A DNA stretch of 64,000 nucleotides from Maniola hyperantus (taxonomy: Eukaryota > Arthropoda > Insecta > Lepidoptera > Nymphalidae): NCBI RefSeq assembly GCF_902806685.2, contig NC_048557.2:5452666-5516665 (forward strand), written 5' to 3'. A program made the translations under genes and the position numbers. This document shows positions 51,786 to 62,437 of the stretch, piece by piece. Position 1 is the first letter of the stretch. Each line of letters starts with the position of its first letter. Under the pieces are notes generated by a model. That model ran no database searches and was not told where the DNA came from. It was given only the letters and a program-made list of their open reading frames with translations.

Positions 51786-53265
51786 GTGCAAGATTGCTGC
51801 AATTTTAGTGCTATACCTACTGGTAACCATAAAAACTATAACGAACAGGAGTGGAAGGATTGGCTAACTAAAATTAACATATTTTTTTCTAGCTACTCAA
51901 TTGCATCAATCTTGGATAAAAAACCTAATAACGACATTCGTCCTTATGCAACTGTAAGCATAGGTGACATCTCTTTGCGCGGATTATTAGACTCTGGGTC
52001 CGCTATCACAATTTTGGGCCAAAACTCTCACTTGAAATTATTAGAATTATTAGGCTTAACCTTAATACCTGATGATAACTCAAAATTATTTACTGCAGCC
52101 GGTGGTCAAAACTTAAAGTCTATTGGTTACATCTATCTACCTATAAAATTTGAAGACCAATTTCATGTTCTAAAAACTTATATCATACCGTCTGTTAGGA
52201 ATTCATTAATACTAGGTATGGATTTTTGGACTAAATTCAAAATATTCCCTAAATTTTCAAAATCTATACAGTTATCTAATGATGCTGAATTTCATGTTTT
52301 TAGTGTGAATGAGTCTAACGGTTCGTTACGTTCATACCGTGACCTTAACGAATCGCAACGTACTACTATGGATAACATAATAGAGCAATTCCAAAATATT
52401 TCATCTGAGAAACTAGGTCTAGGTCGTACTAGCGTGATTACTCATCACATAGACACTGGTAACTCGCCACCTATCAGACAGCGTTACTATAGGATGTCTC
52501 CTGACAAGCAACGAATTCTAGGTGAAGAGCTAGATGAAATGTTACAACTAGGAGTGGTGGAACAGTGCGAAAGTCCATGGTCCTCACCGGTTCTCTTAAC
52601 ACCGAAAAAGGACGATAAACTGAGGTTCTGTCTAGATAGCCGGAAACTGAATGCTATAACTCGGAAAGACGCTTATAGATTGCCGTACGTCGCTGAAATC
52701 CTAGATAACCTAAAAAATGCAAAATACCTATCTAGCATTGACCTATCAAAAGCTTTTTGGCAAATTCCGATAGCCGAGGGAGACCGCGATAAAACAGCTT
52801 TTTACATACCTGGGCGTGGTACCTTCAGGTTTACTACAATGCCGTTTGGACTAACAAACGCGCCAGCTACGCAGCAACGCTTAGTAGATCAATTATTCTA
52901 CGGTCCAGAATTCGAAAACTCGGTGTTCGTTTTTGTCGTCGACATAATAATAGTTTCGTCAGATTTCGATACTCACATATCTTTACTAATAAAAGTCTAC
53001 AAGAAACTACAATCTGCGAACCTTACTATAAATTTGTCAAAATCGGTTTTCTTTCGTGAGGAACTAAAATATCTTGGATACGTGGTCAATTCTAGAGGTT
53101 TGCACACTGAACACCCTATAGCTTACATGAGTAGGTCACTAACAGCTCCTGAACGGAACTACAGCATCACCGAAAGGGAGGCACTCGCCGTCCTGGTGGC
53201 TTTAGAACATTGGAGGTGCTACCTGGAAAACGGTCAGCAATTTACAGTTTTTACAGACCACTCAG
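51786..53265 (+). pseudogene. gypsy-3 Pol, first part (protease, mutated RT, partial RNase H)
   Basis: Protease has GLLDSGSAITILG. Reverse transcriptase has SSPVLLTPKKDDKLRFCLDS and TMPFGLTNAPATQQRL, but the catalytic box reads FVVD (52932-52943) where Y-x-D-D is required, so one catalytic Asp is replaced by Val. Directly after YLGYVVNSRGLHTE the sequence jumps to HPIAYMSRSL, skipping the RT connection and the first RNase H Asp region, an in-frame loss of roughly 100 residues or more by family comparison. The LINE at 53266 interrupts the frame within RNase H at TVFTDHS; it resumes at 58780. Confidence 0.88.
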
Positions 53266-53394
53266 CAGCAGCAGGTGGGTAGCGGTGTAACGCCCAAATC
53301 CCACCCTGGCACCCAGGCGTCGTCTACGGAAGGCGCCCAGGGCCCAGGCTGCCCCATCGTATCAGGAGGGGGCAAAGACCCGCACATTATCGGT

Positions 53395-55059
53395 ATGACG
53401 ATGAAATCAACGACCTCTGCTACTAACATGGACCTGTCCTCCCTAGCCGCAGCGATCCCTGCGCCTGCTAGCGCAAGCGCATGGACGCTCGTAGCTCCCA
53501 AACAGAAAAAGAAAAAGAAGGGAAAAAGGACAGACAGACGGACAATACCACAAACGGACACCCAGGCTGACGCACAGATGGACAGACCGACCGTAGACCG
53601 GAAAGGCGGGAAGCGTAAAGAACCCGACTGCCCAACCGCGGATGCCGGCGACTCGGCCGGGGGAAGTGCGAGAGGAAACGAAGGACGGCCTTCACTAAGT
53701 GGAGTACGGCCTCTCGTGGACACTCGCGCAATCCCCGGCTGTTCCGCCGACGGACATGCGAGCGGGCAGGAATCGGTCTCTGACCGCAACCCACGTGCCT
53801 CGGGTGAGTCGAGCACCTCCACCGGAAGGGCTGGGCAAACCGTGGTCATGGACAGGGGGAACGACGGCGGTCGCACTGACCTCGAAGGGAACCCAATCCG
53901 GACGCGGGGCGCAACGGGCCCCGACGGTTCCAACACCGCTCGACCCCCAACGACAACAACAACAACAACAACCAAACCGAACAGTGACAACATACAAAAA
54001 TCCCCCAACCCACCTAAAATGCGGGCTCGCCCCCGCTTAAGGAAGCGGAACAGGGGAACGACACAACAAAATGACGACGAACAGAACAACCCTGGACCGT
54101 CGACAAGTCAACCCAATAAAAGAAATAGACTTGACGACTCAATCTCACCCAGGGGGGAATATAAACGAGCACGAACGGACCACAGACCAAACCGAGATGC
54201 GAAGGACCACTACGCGAAAGCCGTCCAATCGCACTTGAGTGTGGCTGTGACAACTACCCCTAGGACTGACTTAACCCAAGCTGAGACGAACACCATACAG
54301 GGTTTGATACAGAAGGCGATTTTCGCGGCCTGCATCGAACCCTTGGCACCAGGCCAAACCCGATACGCTCCGGCGTTTGAAGGTAAAGCCTTCCTCAGCG
54401 AGGGTGTTCTGAAAATGTGGTGCCACGACAACCAAGCGCTAAGCTGGCTCAAGAACGTGGTGCCAAATTTAACATCACCCAAGAGCGGAACAAGACTCAC
54501 TGTGATACAACAGACCGAGATACCAATCAGGGTAAAGTCGGGGCTATATGTCCCAGACTACGACGGGGAGATAGGGCAACTTCATCAGGTCTTATCTCAC
54601 CAAAACCCGTGGTATAAGGTGTCACAGTGGGTATTGTTCAGCTACTCGCGAACAACTAGCAGCCCTCCTGGTGTGTTCCTCATACTAGGAATTCCCAACG
54701 AGGAGCTGCCGACGATTCTGGAGCGCGGCAGGAAGGTCGCCTACTCCACGGGCACTATTTACATCAGGTTCTTCACGGACGAAGGACTAAGTGATGTACC
54801 GCCCGGACATAACTTAGAGCCTGAGAACCGAGAGGAGCCTGAGGTGGGCGGTGACATGGATGTGGATGAACCAACCAGTCAGCTCCGCGCAACAACACCT
54901 GAGCCCTCCGTAAGCACAGTCCTCGACAAAATCGAGGAAATGCTAGCGGACCCCCGGACTAACCTTACACAACCCCGGGAGAGAAGGGAGACACAAAACG
55001 CTGCAGAAAAAACTGCCCCTGCCGAACAAACCCCGGCACAGAGGGCGACGGAAAAATAA
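53395..55059 (+). CDS. I/LOA-type LINE ORF1
   Basis: The frame is open from 53275 but the first ATG is at 53395, giving 554 residues. The N-terminal two fifths is low-complexity, basic and threonine/proline-rich, with a KKKKKGKR basic patch and a T-run. A folded domain follows from about residue 280: YAPAFEGKAFLSEGVLKMWC, LSWLKNVVPNL, a LTVIQQTEIPIRVKSGLYVP strand and PPGVFLILGIPNEELPTI. I associate this with the DUF4780-type domain of LOA-like ORF1. It is thought to bind element RNA. The last codons overlap ORF2. Confidence 0.8.
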   Translation: MTMKSTTSATNMDLSSLAAAIPAPASASAWTLVAPKQKKKKKGKRTDRRTIPQTDTQADAQMDRPTVDRKGGKRKEPDCPTADAGDSAGGSARGNEGRPSLSGVRPLVDTRAIPGCSADGHASGQESVSDRNPRASGESSTSTGRAGQTVVMDRGNDGGRTDLEGNPIRTRGATGPDGSNTARPPTTTTTTTTKPNSDNIQKSPNPPKMRARPRLRKRNRGTTQQNDDEQNNPGPSTSQPNKRNRLDDSISPRGEYKRARTDHRPNRDAKDHYAKAVQSHLSVAVTTTPRTDLTQAETNTIQGLIQKAIFAACIEPLAPGQTRYAPAFEGKAFLSEGVLKMWCHDNQALSWLKNVVPNLTSPKSGTRLTVIQQTEIPIRVKSGLYVPDYDGEIGQLHQVLSHQNPWYKVSQWVLFSYSRTTSSPPGVFLILGIPNEELPTILERGRKVAYSTGTIYIRFFTDEGLSDVPPGHNLEPENREEPEVGGDMDVDEPTSQLRATTPEPSVSTVLDKIEEMLADPRTNLTQPRERRETQNAAEKTAPAEQTPAQRATEK

Positions 55060-58000
55060 AGATCGTTCAAACCAACCTCCAGCACAAACACCTTGCCACG
55101 GCCACGTTACGAAGGCAGCTGGAGGTTGAAGACGAGACCATCGCCCTGATCCAGGAGCCGTGGGTCAGGGGAAAAACCATATGCGGTTTCGGAAGCTGTC
55201 ATGGTAAGATCTTTTCACACAGCAGTGATGAACCACCAAGAACATGCATCTACATTCCACGCTGTATTACAGCGTTATTACTAACACAATACTGTTCCAG
55301 AGATCTGACAGCAGTTAAAATAAATAACGGAATACAACAAGGCATAGGGCGACCACCAAGACCGGTGGTCCTAGCATCAATATACATGCCTATTGAGGAC
55401 GGAATACCAACAAAAGAACTGGTGGAACTTGTAATACACTGTGAGGATAACGACATCGATTTAATTATCTCTGTCGATAGCAACGCGCATCACAACCTAT
55501 GGGGATGCAAAGTCAACAACAAACGTGGTGAGCAATTTGTGAACTATATACTAACCACTAACCTAACAATTATTAACATAGGCACCGAACCGACCTTCGT
55601 GACGAGTAGGTACCAAACCATAATTGATATAACCTTAGCGTCAACAAGAGCCGCAGATCAGGTAAAAAACTGGCGAGTCAGTGACGAGCCTTCACTATCT
55701 GACCACAGGCGGATATGCTACGAGCTAGATCTCATGATAACTCCACACGTACCAAGGAGAAACCCAAGAAAAACCGACAGATTAAAATACAAAAGCCTGC
55801 TGACACATCAGATAGGCGTAAATAAACCAAAAGACATCGATGATATCGCCAACATCGAAGAAAACGTAAATAAACTAACGAAATATATTAAGACAAGCTA
55901 TGAACAAGCTTGTCCCCTAAAGAAAAACAACATAAAGCAACCATCGAAAAACAACTGGTGGGGTCCTGATCTGGAAAGAATGAGGAAAAAACTCAGACAT
56001 CTTTTCAACAGAGCTAAAAACACCAAGCAAGAACAAGATTGGGACAACTATAAGGAAGCCCAATACCTATACAATAAACGCGTCAGGGAAAAGGAAAAAG
56101 CTTCCTGGCATAAGTTCTGCACAAGCATAGAATCAAACGATACTGCTGCTCGCATACGCAATATTCTAGCAAATGACAACACCCGCACACTCGGCTCACT
56201 GAGGAAAGCGGACGGAACATACACCAAGGACGACAAAGAGATAAGCGAAACGCTCATCGAAACACACTTCCCTGGCTGTAGAATAGTAGACTCAACAGAC
56301 TGGGGAAGCACCCTTGGTCACCATCCAATAGAAGAGGATTGGGACTTTGCCAACAACATAGTCACGCGAGATAGAATCAGCTGGGCTATTGACACCTTCC
56401 ACCCTTTCAAAACAGGAGGGACCGACACCATTTTCCCAGCACTTTTACAATGGGGAAAACTTCAACTGACACCATGGCTGGAAATAATATACAAGGCCTG
56501 CATAGCATACAAATACATACCAATGGCCTGGAGAGAAGTGAAAGTGGTCTTCCTACCAAAACCTGGAAGGAGTGACTACACATTGCCGAAGTCCTTCAGA
56601 CCAATCAGCCTTACATCTTTTCTACTAAAAACGCTCGAAAGACTTGTTGACAGGTCCCTCAGGGACAGAACCTTAAAACATCTACCTTTACACTCACATC
56701 AACACGCTTACAGCACGGGCAAATCAACAGAAACCGCACTTCATTCTGTTGTTACCAAAATCGAACATGACCTCGAAAACAAATTATCGACACTAGGCGT
56801 GTTCATAGACATTGAAGGAGCCTTTGATAAAACAACTTTCGGTAGTATAGACAAAGCTTTGGAAAGATACAAGGCGTCAACAACCATACGCAGCTGGATA
56901 AGAGCTTTACTAGAACAGAGAATCATACAACTAGACATCAACGGAGTCACAAAAGGCATAGTAGCGAGAGGCTGTCCTCAAGGAGGTGTCCTGTCACCAA
57001 TACTATGGAACCTTGTAGTTGACGACCTGATAACCAAACTAAACAAAAGTGGGTTCTATACCATTGGTTATGCAGATGATCTCACCATCCTAATCAGTGG
57101 CAAGCTAGAAAACACATTATACGAAGTCATGCAACGAGCTTTGCGCTTAATAGAAAGATGGTGCAATGAAAACGAACTTACAGTAAATCCGAAGAAAACA
57201 GAGATGATACTGTTTACCAACAAAAGGAAAATTGAACTAACCAAACCACCAACTTTGTTTAACACAAGCCTTGAACTGTCCGCAGAGGTAAAATATCTCG
57301 GTGTGACACTGGACAGCAAACTCAGCTGGAAAAGGCATACAGAAGATAAAACCAAAAAATCACTAGCAATACTAAACCAATGCAAACGCATGCTAGGGAA
57401 AAAATGGGGACTAAAACCAAAGATAATGAAATGGTTATACCTATCGGTAGTAAGATGTTCACTAACATATGCTGCACTTGTATGGTGGCCAAGAACTCTC
57501 CTTACTACCGCCCAGCAAGAACTACAGAAATTTCAACGACAAGCATGCCTCGCCATTACCGGCTGCATGAGTACCACACCAACAGCAGCGTTAGAAGTCA
57601 TATTGGGCATTCCGCCCCTACACATACACATCAAAGAAGAAGCAACACTCGCAGCCCTGAGACTGAAAACCTCAGGGCATTGGAAAGAACAAAACACAAT
57701 GCACACTAAAATTCTAGGGCAAAACATAAACAAAGAACCACGTTTGCAGTGGAAATGCGACAGAACCGAAAAACAACACATACTAGACAAAAACTACAAG
57801 ATAAACTCAGAGAAGAACTTAGATCCGAAGCCAGCACAAGACACAATAGAAGTGTACACCGACGGATCCAAAACGAAAACGGGCACAGGAGCTGGAGCTT
57901 ACTGCCAAGAACTAAACATGAGAATAAGTCACGCACTCGGTAAGGACAACTCTGTCTTCCAAGCAGAGTGTGTGGGCATTATGACCGCGGCTATAGCCGT

Positions 58001-58673
58001 GGCCAATCGACAGGTAACAAACTTTAAAATTAACATTAACTCAGATAGCCAAGCTGCTCTTAAAGCCTTGGCTAGATTCTCGACGACCTCACAACTCATA
58101 CAAGACTGCCACAAGACTCTGGAAACACTCGCCATGTCAAACGACATCACCCTAAGGTGGGTCAAAGGACATGATGGAGACCAGGGAAACGAGGCGGCCG
58201 ACGCACTAGCACGAAAGGCTACGACATTGAAGGTGATCGGGCCAGAACCTATTGTTCCCATACCCTTCAGTGAGTATAAAACCTGGTTGCATGAACTAAC
58301 ACTAAAAGAGCATTCCCAACTATGGGCAAACACAACAGACTGCAGGCAAGCCAAAGAGGCTTTCCCCAACATAGACAAACGGCAAACTAACAAACTACTC
58401 CGCCTGGACAGAGGTAAACTTAGGAAGGTGGTGGGACTCATAACAGGGCATAGCCCACTAAACAAACACCTTTTCGTTATAGGTGTTACCGACAGTCCTT
58501 TGTGCAGGGCTTGCATGGAGGTCGACGAAACACCGACGCACGTGGTCCTAGAGTGCACGGGCGTAGCAGAACAACGCGAACGCCATTTGGGTTCCCCGAC
58601 CTCATTCCATGAAGCCCTCGGCAACCTGGGCGGTCTACTCGGCTTCTGGAGTGAGCTTGGATGGCTGGAGTGA
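55056..58673 (+). CDS. I/LOA-type LINE ORF2: endonuclease, RT, RNase H
   Basis: Lies in the minus-one frame relative to ORF1 and overlaps its end at an A-run (GAAAAATAAAG); no in-frame ATG exists before the endonuclease, so it is probably reached by frameshift or re-initiation. Endonuclease: VQTNLQHKHLAT, ALIQEPW, ISVDSNAHHNLWG and LSDHRRICYEL. Reverse transcriptase: SFRPISLTSFLLKTLERLVD, GCPQGGVLSPILWN and catalytic GYADDLTIL. RNase H: VYTDGSKTKTGTGAGAYCQE, NSDSQAALKAL, WVKGHDGDQGNEAADALARK. A C-terminal CRACMEVDETPTHVVLEC finger follows. All catalytic residues I can check are present. Likely an active or recently active copy. Confidence 0.92.
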   Translation: MKIVQTNLQHKHLATATLRRQLEVEDETIALIQEPWVRGKTICGFGSCHGKIFSHSSDEPPRTCIYIPRCITALLLTQYCSRDLTAVKINNGIQQGIGRPPRPVVLASIYMPIEDGIPTKELVELVIHCEDNDIDLIISVDSNAHHNLWGCKVNNKRGEQFVNYILTTNLTIINIGTEPTFVTSRYQTIIDITLASTRAADQVKNWRVSDEPSLSDHRRICYELDLMITPHVPRRNPRKTDRLKYKSLLTHQIGVNKPKDIDDIANIEENVNKLTKYIKTSYEQACPLKKNNIKQPSKNNWWGPDLERMRKKLRHLFNRAKNTKQEQDWDNYKEAQYLYNKRVREKEKASWHKFCTSIESNDTAARIRNILANDNTRTLGSLRKADGTYTKDDKEISETLIETHFPGCRIVDSTDWGSTLGHHPIEEDWDFANNIVTRDRISWAIDTFHPFKTGGTDTIFPALLQWGKLQLTPWLEIIYKACIAYKYIPMAWREVKVVFLPKPGRSDYTLPKSFRPISLTSFLLKTLERLVDRSLRDRTLKHLPLHSHQHAYSTGKSTETALHSVVTKIEHDLENKLSTLGVFIDIEGAFDKTTFGSIDKALERYKASTTIRSWIRALLEQRIIQLDINGVTKGIVARGCPQGGVLSPILWNLVVDDLITKLNKSGFYTIGYADDLTILISGKLENTLYEVMQRALRLIERWCNENELTVNPKKTEMILFTNKRKIELTKPPTLFNTSLELSAEVKYLGVTLDSKLSWKRHTEDKTKKSLAILNQCKRMLGKKWGLKPKIMKWLYLSVVRCSLTYAALVWWPRTLLTTAQQELQKFQRQACLAITGCMSTTPTAALEVILGIPPLHIHIKEEATLAALRLKTSGHWKEQNTMHTKILGQNINKEPRLQWKCDRTEKQHILDKNYKINSEKNLDPKPAQDTIEVYTDGSKTKTGTGAGAYCQELNMRISHALGKDNSVFQAECVGIMTAAIAVANRQVTNFKININSDSQAALKALARFSTTSQLIQDCHKTLETLAMSNDITLRWVKGHDGDQGNEAADALARKATTLKVIGPEPIVPIPFSEYKTWLHELTLKEHSQLWANTTDCRQAKEAFPNIDKRQTNKLLRLDRGKLRKVVGLITGHSPLNKHLFVIGVTDSPLCRACMEVDETPTHVVLECTGVAEQRERHLGSPTSFHEALGNLGGLLGFWSELGWLE

Positions 58674-58779
58674 AGACTTCAGCGGGGAGGGGCAATGCAC
58701 GCACAACAGACGGAAACGTTTAAGTGCGGAAACCAGCCCAGAGCGAAGAAAGAAGAAAGAAAGAAAGAAGACCACTCAG

Positions 58780-60209
58780 CTCTCAAATGGTTCTTAAATC
58801 TGAGTAACCCTACCGGTCGACTCGCTCGCTGGGGAGTCCGACTATCTTGTTTTAACTTCGTAATAAAGCATCGTCGTGGAAAGGACAACATCATACCCGA
58901 CGCTCTTTCTCGTGCATGTCCTATAACAGCTATAGATACGAATAATACATCTCTAGGTGATACTCATAGCTCGGATGAATGGTATCTAAACATACTTAAC
59001 GGCTGTCAAAGTTCGCCTACCTCATTTCCTAATTATACTGTTAAGGATAATCGTCTTTATCGATTTATGAAAGCTAAATGTGTACTACACGAAGAGTTCG
59101 AATGGAAGGAGGTAATACCCAGGGAACGGCGTGAGAAAATACTTACTGAATGCCATTCTGAACCCACTGCCGGACACTTCGGTGTATTTAAAACCTACAA
59201 ACGCTTGACACTCCGATTCTATTGGCCTGGTATGTACGCGGATGTTGTTAAATTCGTCTCTAGTTGTGATACCTGTCTAGCCTACAAACAATCTACCCAT
59301 GGTACTATAGGTAAAATGGGTAGACCTAAACAGGTTTCACGGCCCTTTCAGATGATATCTATCGATTTCTTAGGTCCACTTCCGACTAGTAGGAAGCGGC
59401 ATAGTTACCTATTAGTTGTAGTTTGCTGTTTTTCTAAATACACTATGTTGTTTCCTGTAAGAAATGCTACCTCGGAATCTGTCATCCGGATGTTAGAAAA
59501 TAATGTTTTCCTAGTCCATGGAATACCTCAGACCATTATCTTGGACAATGCTTCTTATTTTAGTAGTAAAGACCTAAAATCATTTTTCAATAAATATAAA
59601 GTACCTAAAATTCATTTTGCACCTAAATATACGCCACAAGTGAATACGGTGGAGCGATACAATAAAACCGTAATCACAAGCATAGCATCATTCATTGAAA
59701 ATGACCATAGATCATGGGATGTTAACTTACCCAAAATACAATTCGCTATAAATAGTTCCGTGAATGAAACTACGGGCTACACCCCAAACTTCTTAGTCTA
59801 TGGTAGGGAACTAGTACCTTGCGGTTCTCACTACCTACACTCGGACGAAGCTAATGATATTACATTTCTTCCTAGGGACGTTTATTGCGAAAATATAGGT
59901 CATCTAGCAAATATATTCAATGACGTACAAAAATCACTATGGGAAGCTCATGTTAAAAATACCAACCAATATAACTTGCGTAGGAAAAATACGGAATTTA
60001 ACGTTAACGACATAGTGTGGAAACGCTCATATGTACAAAGCGATAAGGATCGTTATTTTAGTAAAAAACTTGCACCCAAATTTGTCAAATGTCGAATAGT
60101 TACTAAACTTTCGCCATTAGTATACCAGCTACAGGACATGAAGGGCCAAGACCTCGGTACCTGGCATGTGAAAGATTTTAAAGCATTTAAAAATCAATTA
60201 ATAGTATAA
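58780..60209 (+). CDS. gypsy-3 Pol, second part (RNase H end, integrase)
   Basis: Continues RNase H (LKWFLNLSNPTGRLARWGVR) and then integrase: zinc site HFGVFKTYKR...CDTCLAYK, catalytic MISI-D-FLGPL, IILDNASYFSS and NTVERYNKTV, and a C-terminal GPY-like region ending at 60209. No stops. The integrase looks functional even though RT is not. Confidence 0.88.
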
Positions 60210-60820
60210 AATTAATACAAAATTATATTAAAATATGCACTTTAATCTGTAAATACTAATAGGAATAATAGAACAAATTGTACAATAATTTTAAATACAC
60301 TACACTATTAGCTTAATTAACTATACTACAATATAATTATACAACATTTACATTTTACACTAATTACCAAATATTTACATTTAAAATTAGTTATGTAAGT
60401 ATTTGCTTAGTATAATTCTACCCTAACTTAAAATAAAATAAATAATACATTATAAATAAACTACACATTAGTCCTAATACTAAAACTTACTATTTAATTA
60501 TGATACAACAAATAGTACCTGCAGATTAAATTAACATCCATCCAACTTATCGTATGAATATTATAACAGCTATATGTGCAATATTCACTGAATTACTGTC
60601 TTGAGTAGTTATACTAAATTATAATAATAACTACTCTGTGTGTTAGCGTCTTATGTATTAACTATTACAGACTAGAAGACAATGTGGAAGGAAATTCTGG
60701 AAGAGAGGTATGGAAGTGTGAATGTAGAAGTATGAACGTAATGACAGTGTTCTTGAAGAGTGGAGTGAGTCGGATTTTTCTCACTAGATGCGAAAAATCC
60801 TACGTTTTTTGGCGGGGTAC
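60210..60820. other. gypsy-3 3' untranslated region
   Basis: Very AT-rich sequence with no frame, ending in the purine-rich GGCGGGGTAC before the LTR. Confidence 0.6.
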
Positions 60821-61606
60821 TGTAACGTTGTCTCATACAAAACTAAGAATTAATATGAGCTAGCGGAACCCGCAAGCATCTAACGCCGGGCGACGGTTTA
60901 CTGCATACATAAAATCGATACGCTCGCGTTCGCTGATCCCTAAATCAAAAACTGGTCTTAGCGAAGTTGCTCTGCCGCGCCGCAAAACTACGGAGGGCGC
61001 GTGCGACGGTTTGTGGATCATTCGACGCGCGGACCTGCGGCCAGCGGTGCGTGTACTCGTAGCGTGCTGCGGGCGATCTTTTCGAAGTTACCTACTTAAA
61101 GTTCTTTTTTTGTTGTGCTCCTATCGGAACCCGTAAAGGGTGAGTTCCAACTTTCCTATCACTATAAGCTGTTCTCAGTGCGCTGTAGTGCTGGAGTCGC
61201 TAGGCTGCAGAGCTATTGCGCACGAGATCGTTGGGCTATCCTGACGCCAACGCTCTGGGGTTCCAGGTTCACGGATAGGAATTTCCACGGACTGAAGTTC
61301 ACCAGAAGTACCCCGGAACCGGAGTCCGCGAGGGCGTCTCCGTCGGAGCTTCCGGATTCCTGCTTCTGGTGTGGTGTGCGTGCCTGCTGCCGTGACCCTC
61401 CTACCCTGAGGACCTACCCTGAGGACCTCCGTGCCTGGACCTGAGCGTGCCGGAAGGACCCTAGCTACGCGCGTCAGGCCAGTCCCTCGTTTACTAGCTC
61501 AATTCTGCGGTGTAGTGCGGTGGAGGAGTTGATTAAAGGCAATTGATTCACGACCCTGGTCTTTTCTTCACTCTCCTCACTACCTGTGACGGCCTACCCC
61601 GTCACA
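60821..61606 (+). repeat. gypsy-3 3' LTR
   Basis: Same length and sequence as the 5' LTR with three differences seen (GCTCGCG against GCGCGCG, TTTGTGG against TTTCTGG, TCTGCGG against TCTGGGG). A GGCGGGGTAC tract precedes it. Confidence 0.95.
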
Positions 61607-61610
61607 CGGG

Positions 61611-62018
61611 ATCCTGCGCATGATAACGGACAAAATGGATAGTCCTCTGATGGGGAAACTCGTGCAGAGGACTAAATCCCTTTTAGTTATTAAGTACTAA
61701 CATAGTGATTAAGTATTTGTTACTAACTCCTTAGTGTTTAAGTATTAACATAGTTATTAAGTTGTCCAGAGTCCGAGGAAGCAGCAACGGGATCCTGCGC
61801 ATGATAACGGACAAAATGGATAGTCCTCTGATGGGGAAACTCGTGCAGAGGACTAAATCCCTTTTAGTTATTAAGTACTAACATAGTGATTAAGTATTTG
61901 TTACTAACTCCTTAGTGTTTAAGTATTAACATAGTTATTAAGTATTTATTGTTACTAACACATAATGGATCAATTGTTGTCCGATTTAATAAATAAATTG
62001 ATTGATTGATTGATTGAA
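61611..62018 (+). CDS. CR1-like LINE C-terminus and duplicated 3' end
   Basis: Continues the reverse-transcriptase frame after gypsy-3 (ILRMITDKMDSPLMGKLVQR) and stops at 61698-61700. From 61762 the last 180 bp of the element, including the RVRGSSNG coding end, is repeated in tandem. The 3' terminus is AT-rich and ends in (ATTG)n at about 61987-62014. Confidence 0.8.
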
Positions 62019-62437
62019 AGCTACTAAGGAACATGCAACCTTTCAAACAAACGTCAACTTACCAGCAGTTGGTAATGCACCTTTAATAATTTTGATGAAG
62101 AGATGGGTTGTTATATAGCAGCAGAAAAAGTAGTACTCCTGAAAGATTCTTCAAAGGAGCCTTCACTTAACACTCTGATATGCCAGAACATACAAGAGTT
62201 GCCGTCAATGTTGCCAACAAATGCTTTACATTTTGATTTGCTTCCCGTTATTCATTCTCCTTTCCTTCCTTTTTTTCCTTTCCGTCATTATTGGAGATAA
62301 ATACAACACTACCTTCGAACAGGGACATCACTAGTCCATGGTCACTTTACTACAGTCTGTGATCTGTCATTTTACTTTTTTCTTCACTTGCCATTTGTTG
62401 CGTTTGTAAAATCTCTTATCTTAGGTGGTTAGGCACT
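62019..62437. other. Unassigned spacer
   Basis: Contains a 65-codon frame with no family features and a T/C-rich run. No support for a gene. Confidence 0.4.

Larger units (their letters stand above)
53266..58769 (+). mobile_element. Full-length I/LOA-type LINE, 5.5 kb
   Basis: Flanked by GACCACTCAG on both sides (53256-53265, 58770-58779), a 10-bp target duplication. It starts CAGCAGCAGGTGGGTAGCGG and ends in a (GAAA)n-type tail. It carries ORF1 with a DUF4780-like domain and ORF2 with endonuclease, RT and RNase H, all without stops. The presence of RNase H with an AP endonuclease points to the I group (I/LOA-like). Confidence 0.9.
48995..61606 (+). mobile_element. gypsy-3: full-length Ty3/gypsy element, 12.6 kb with insert
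   Basis: LTRs of 786 bp (48995-49780 and 60821-61606) flanked by CGGG (48991-48994, 61607-61610), a 4-bp target duplication in the CR1-like LINE. By eye the LTRs differ at three positions, so the insertion is young. Without the nested LINE (53266-58769 plus one TSD copy) it is about 7.1 kb. It encodes Gag and Pol in overlapping frames. RT is mutated and part of the RT-RNase H connection is deleted. Confidence 0.92.

Noticed and set aside
53262..54089. 275-codon minus-strand ORF opposite the LINE ORF1
   Set aside because: Mirror of GC-rich, low-complexity ORF1 sequence; low-complexity composition and no motifs.
57929..58624. 231-codon minus-strand ORF opposite ORF2 RNase H
   Set aside because: Antisense shadow of a strongly supported coding region.
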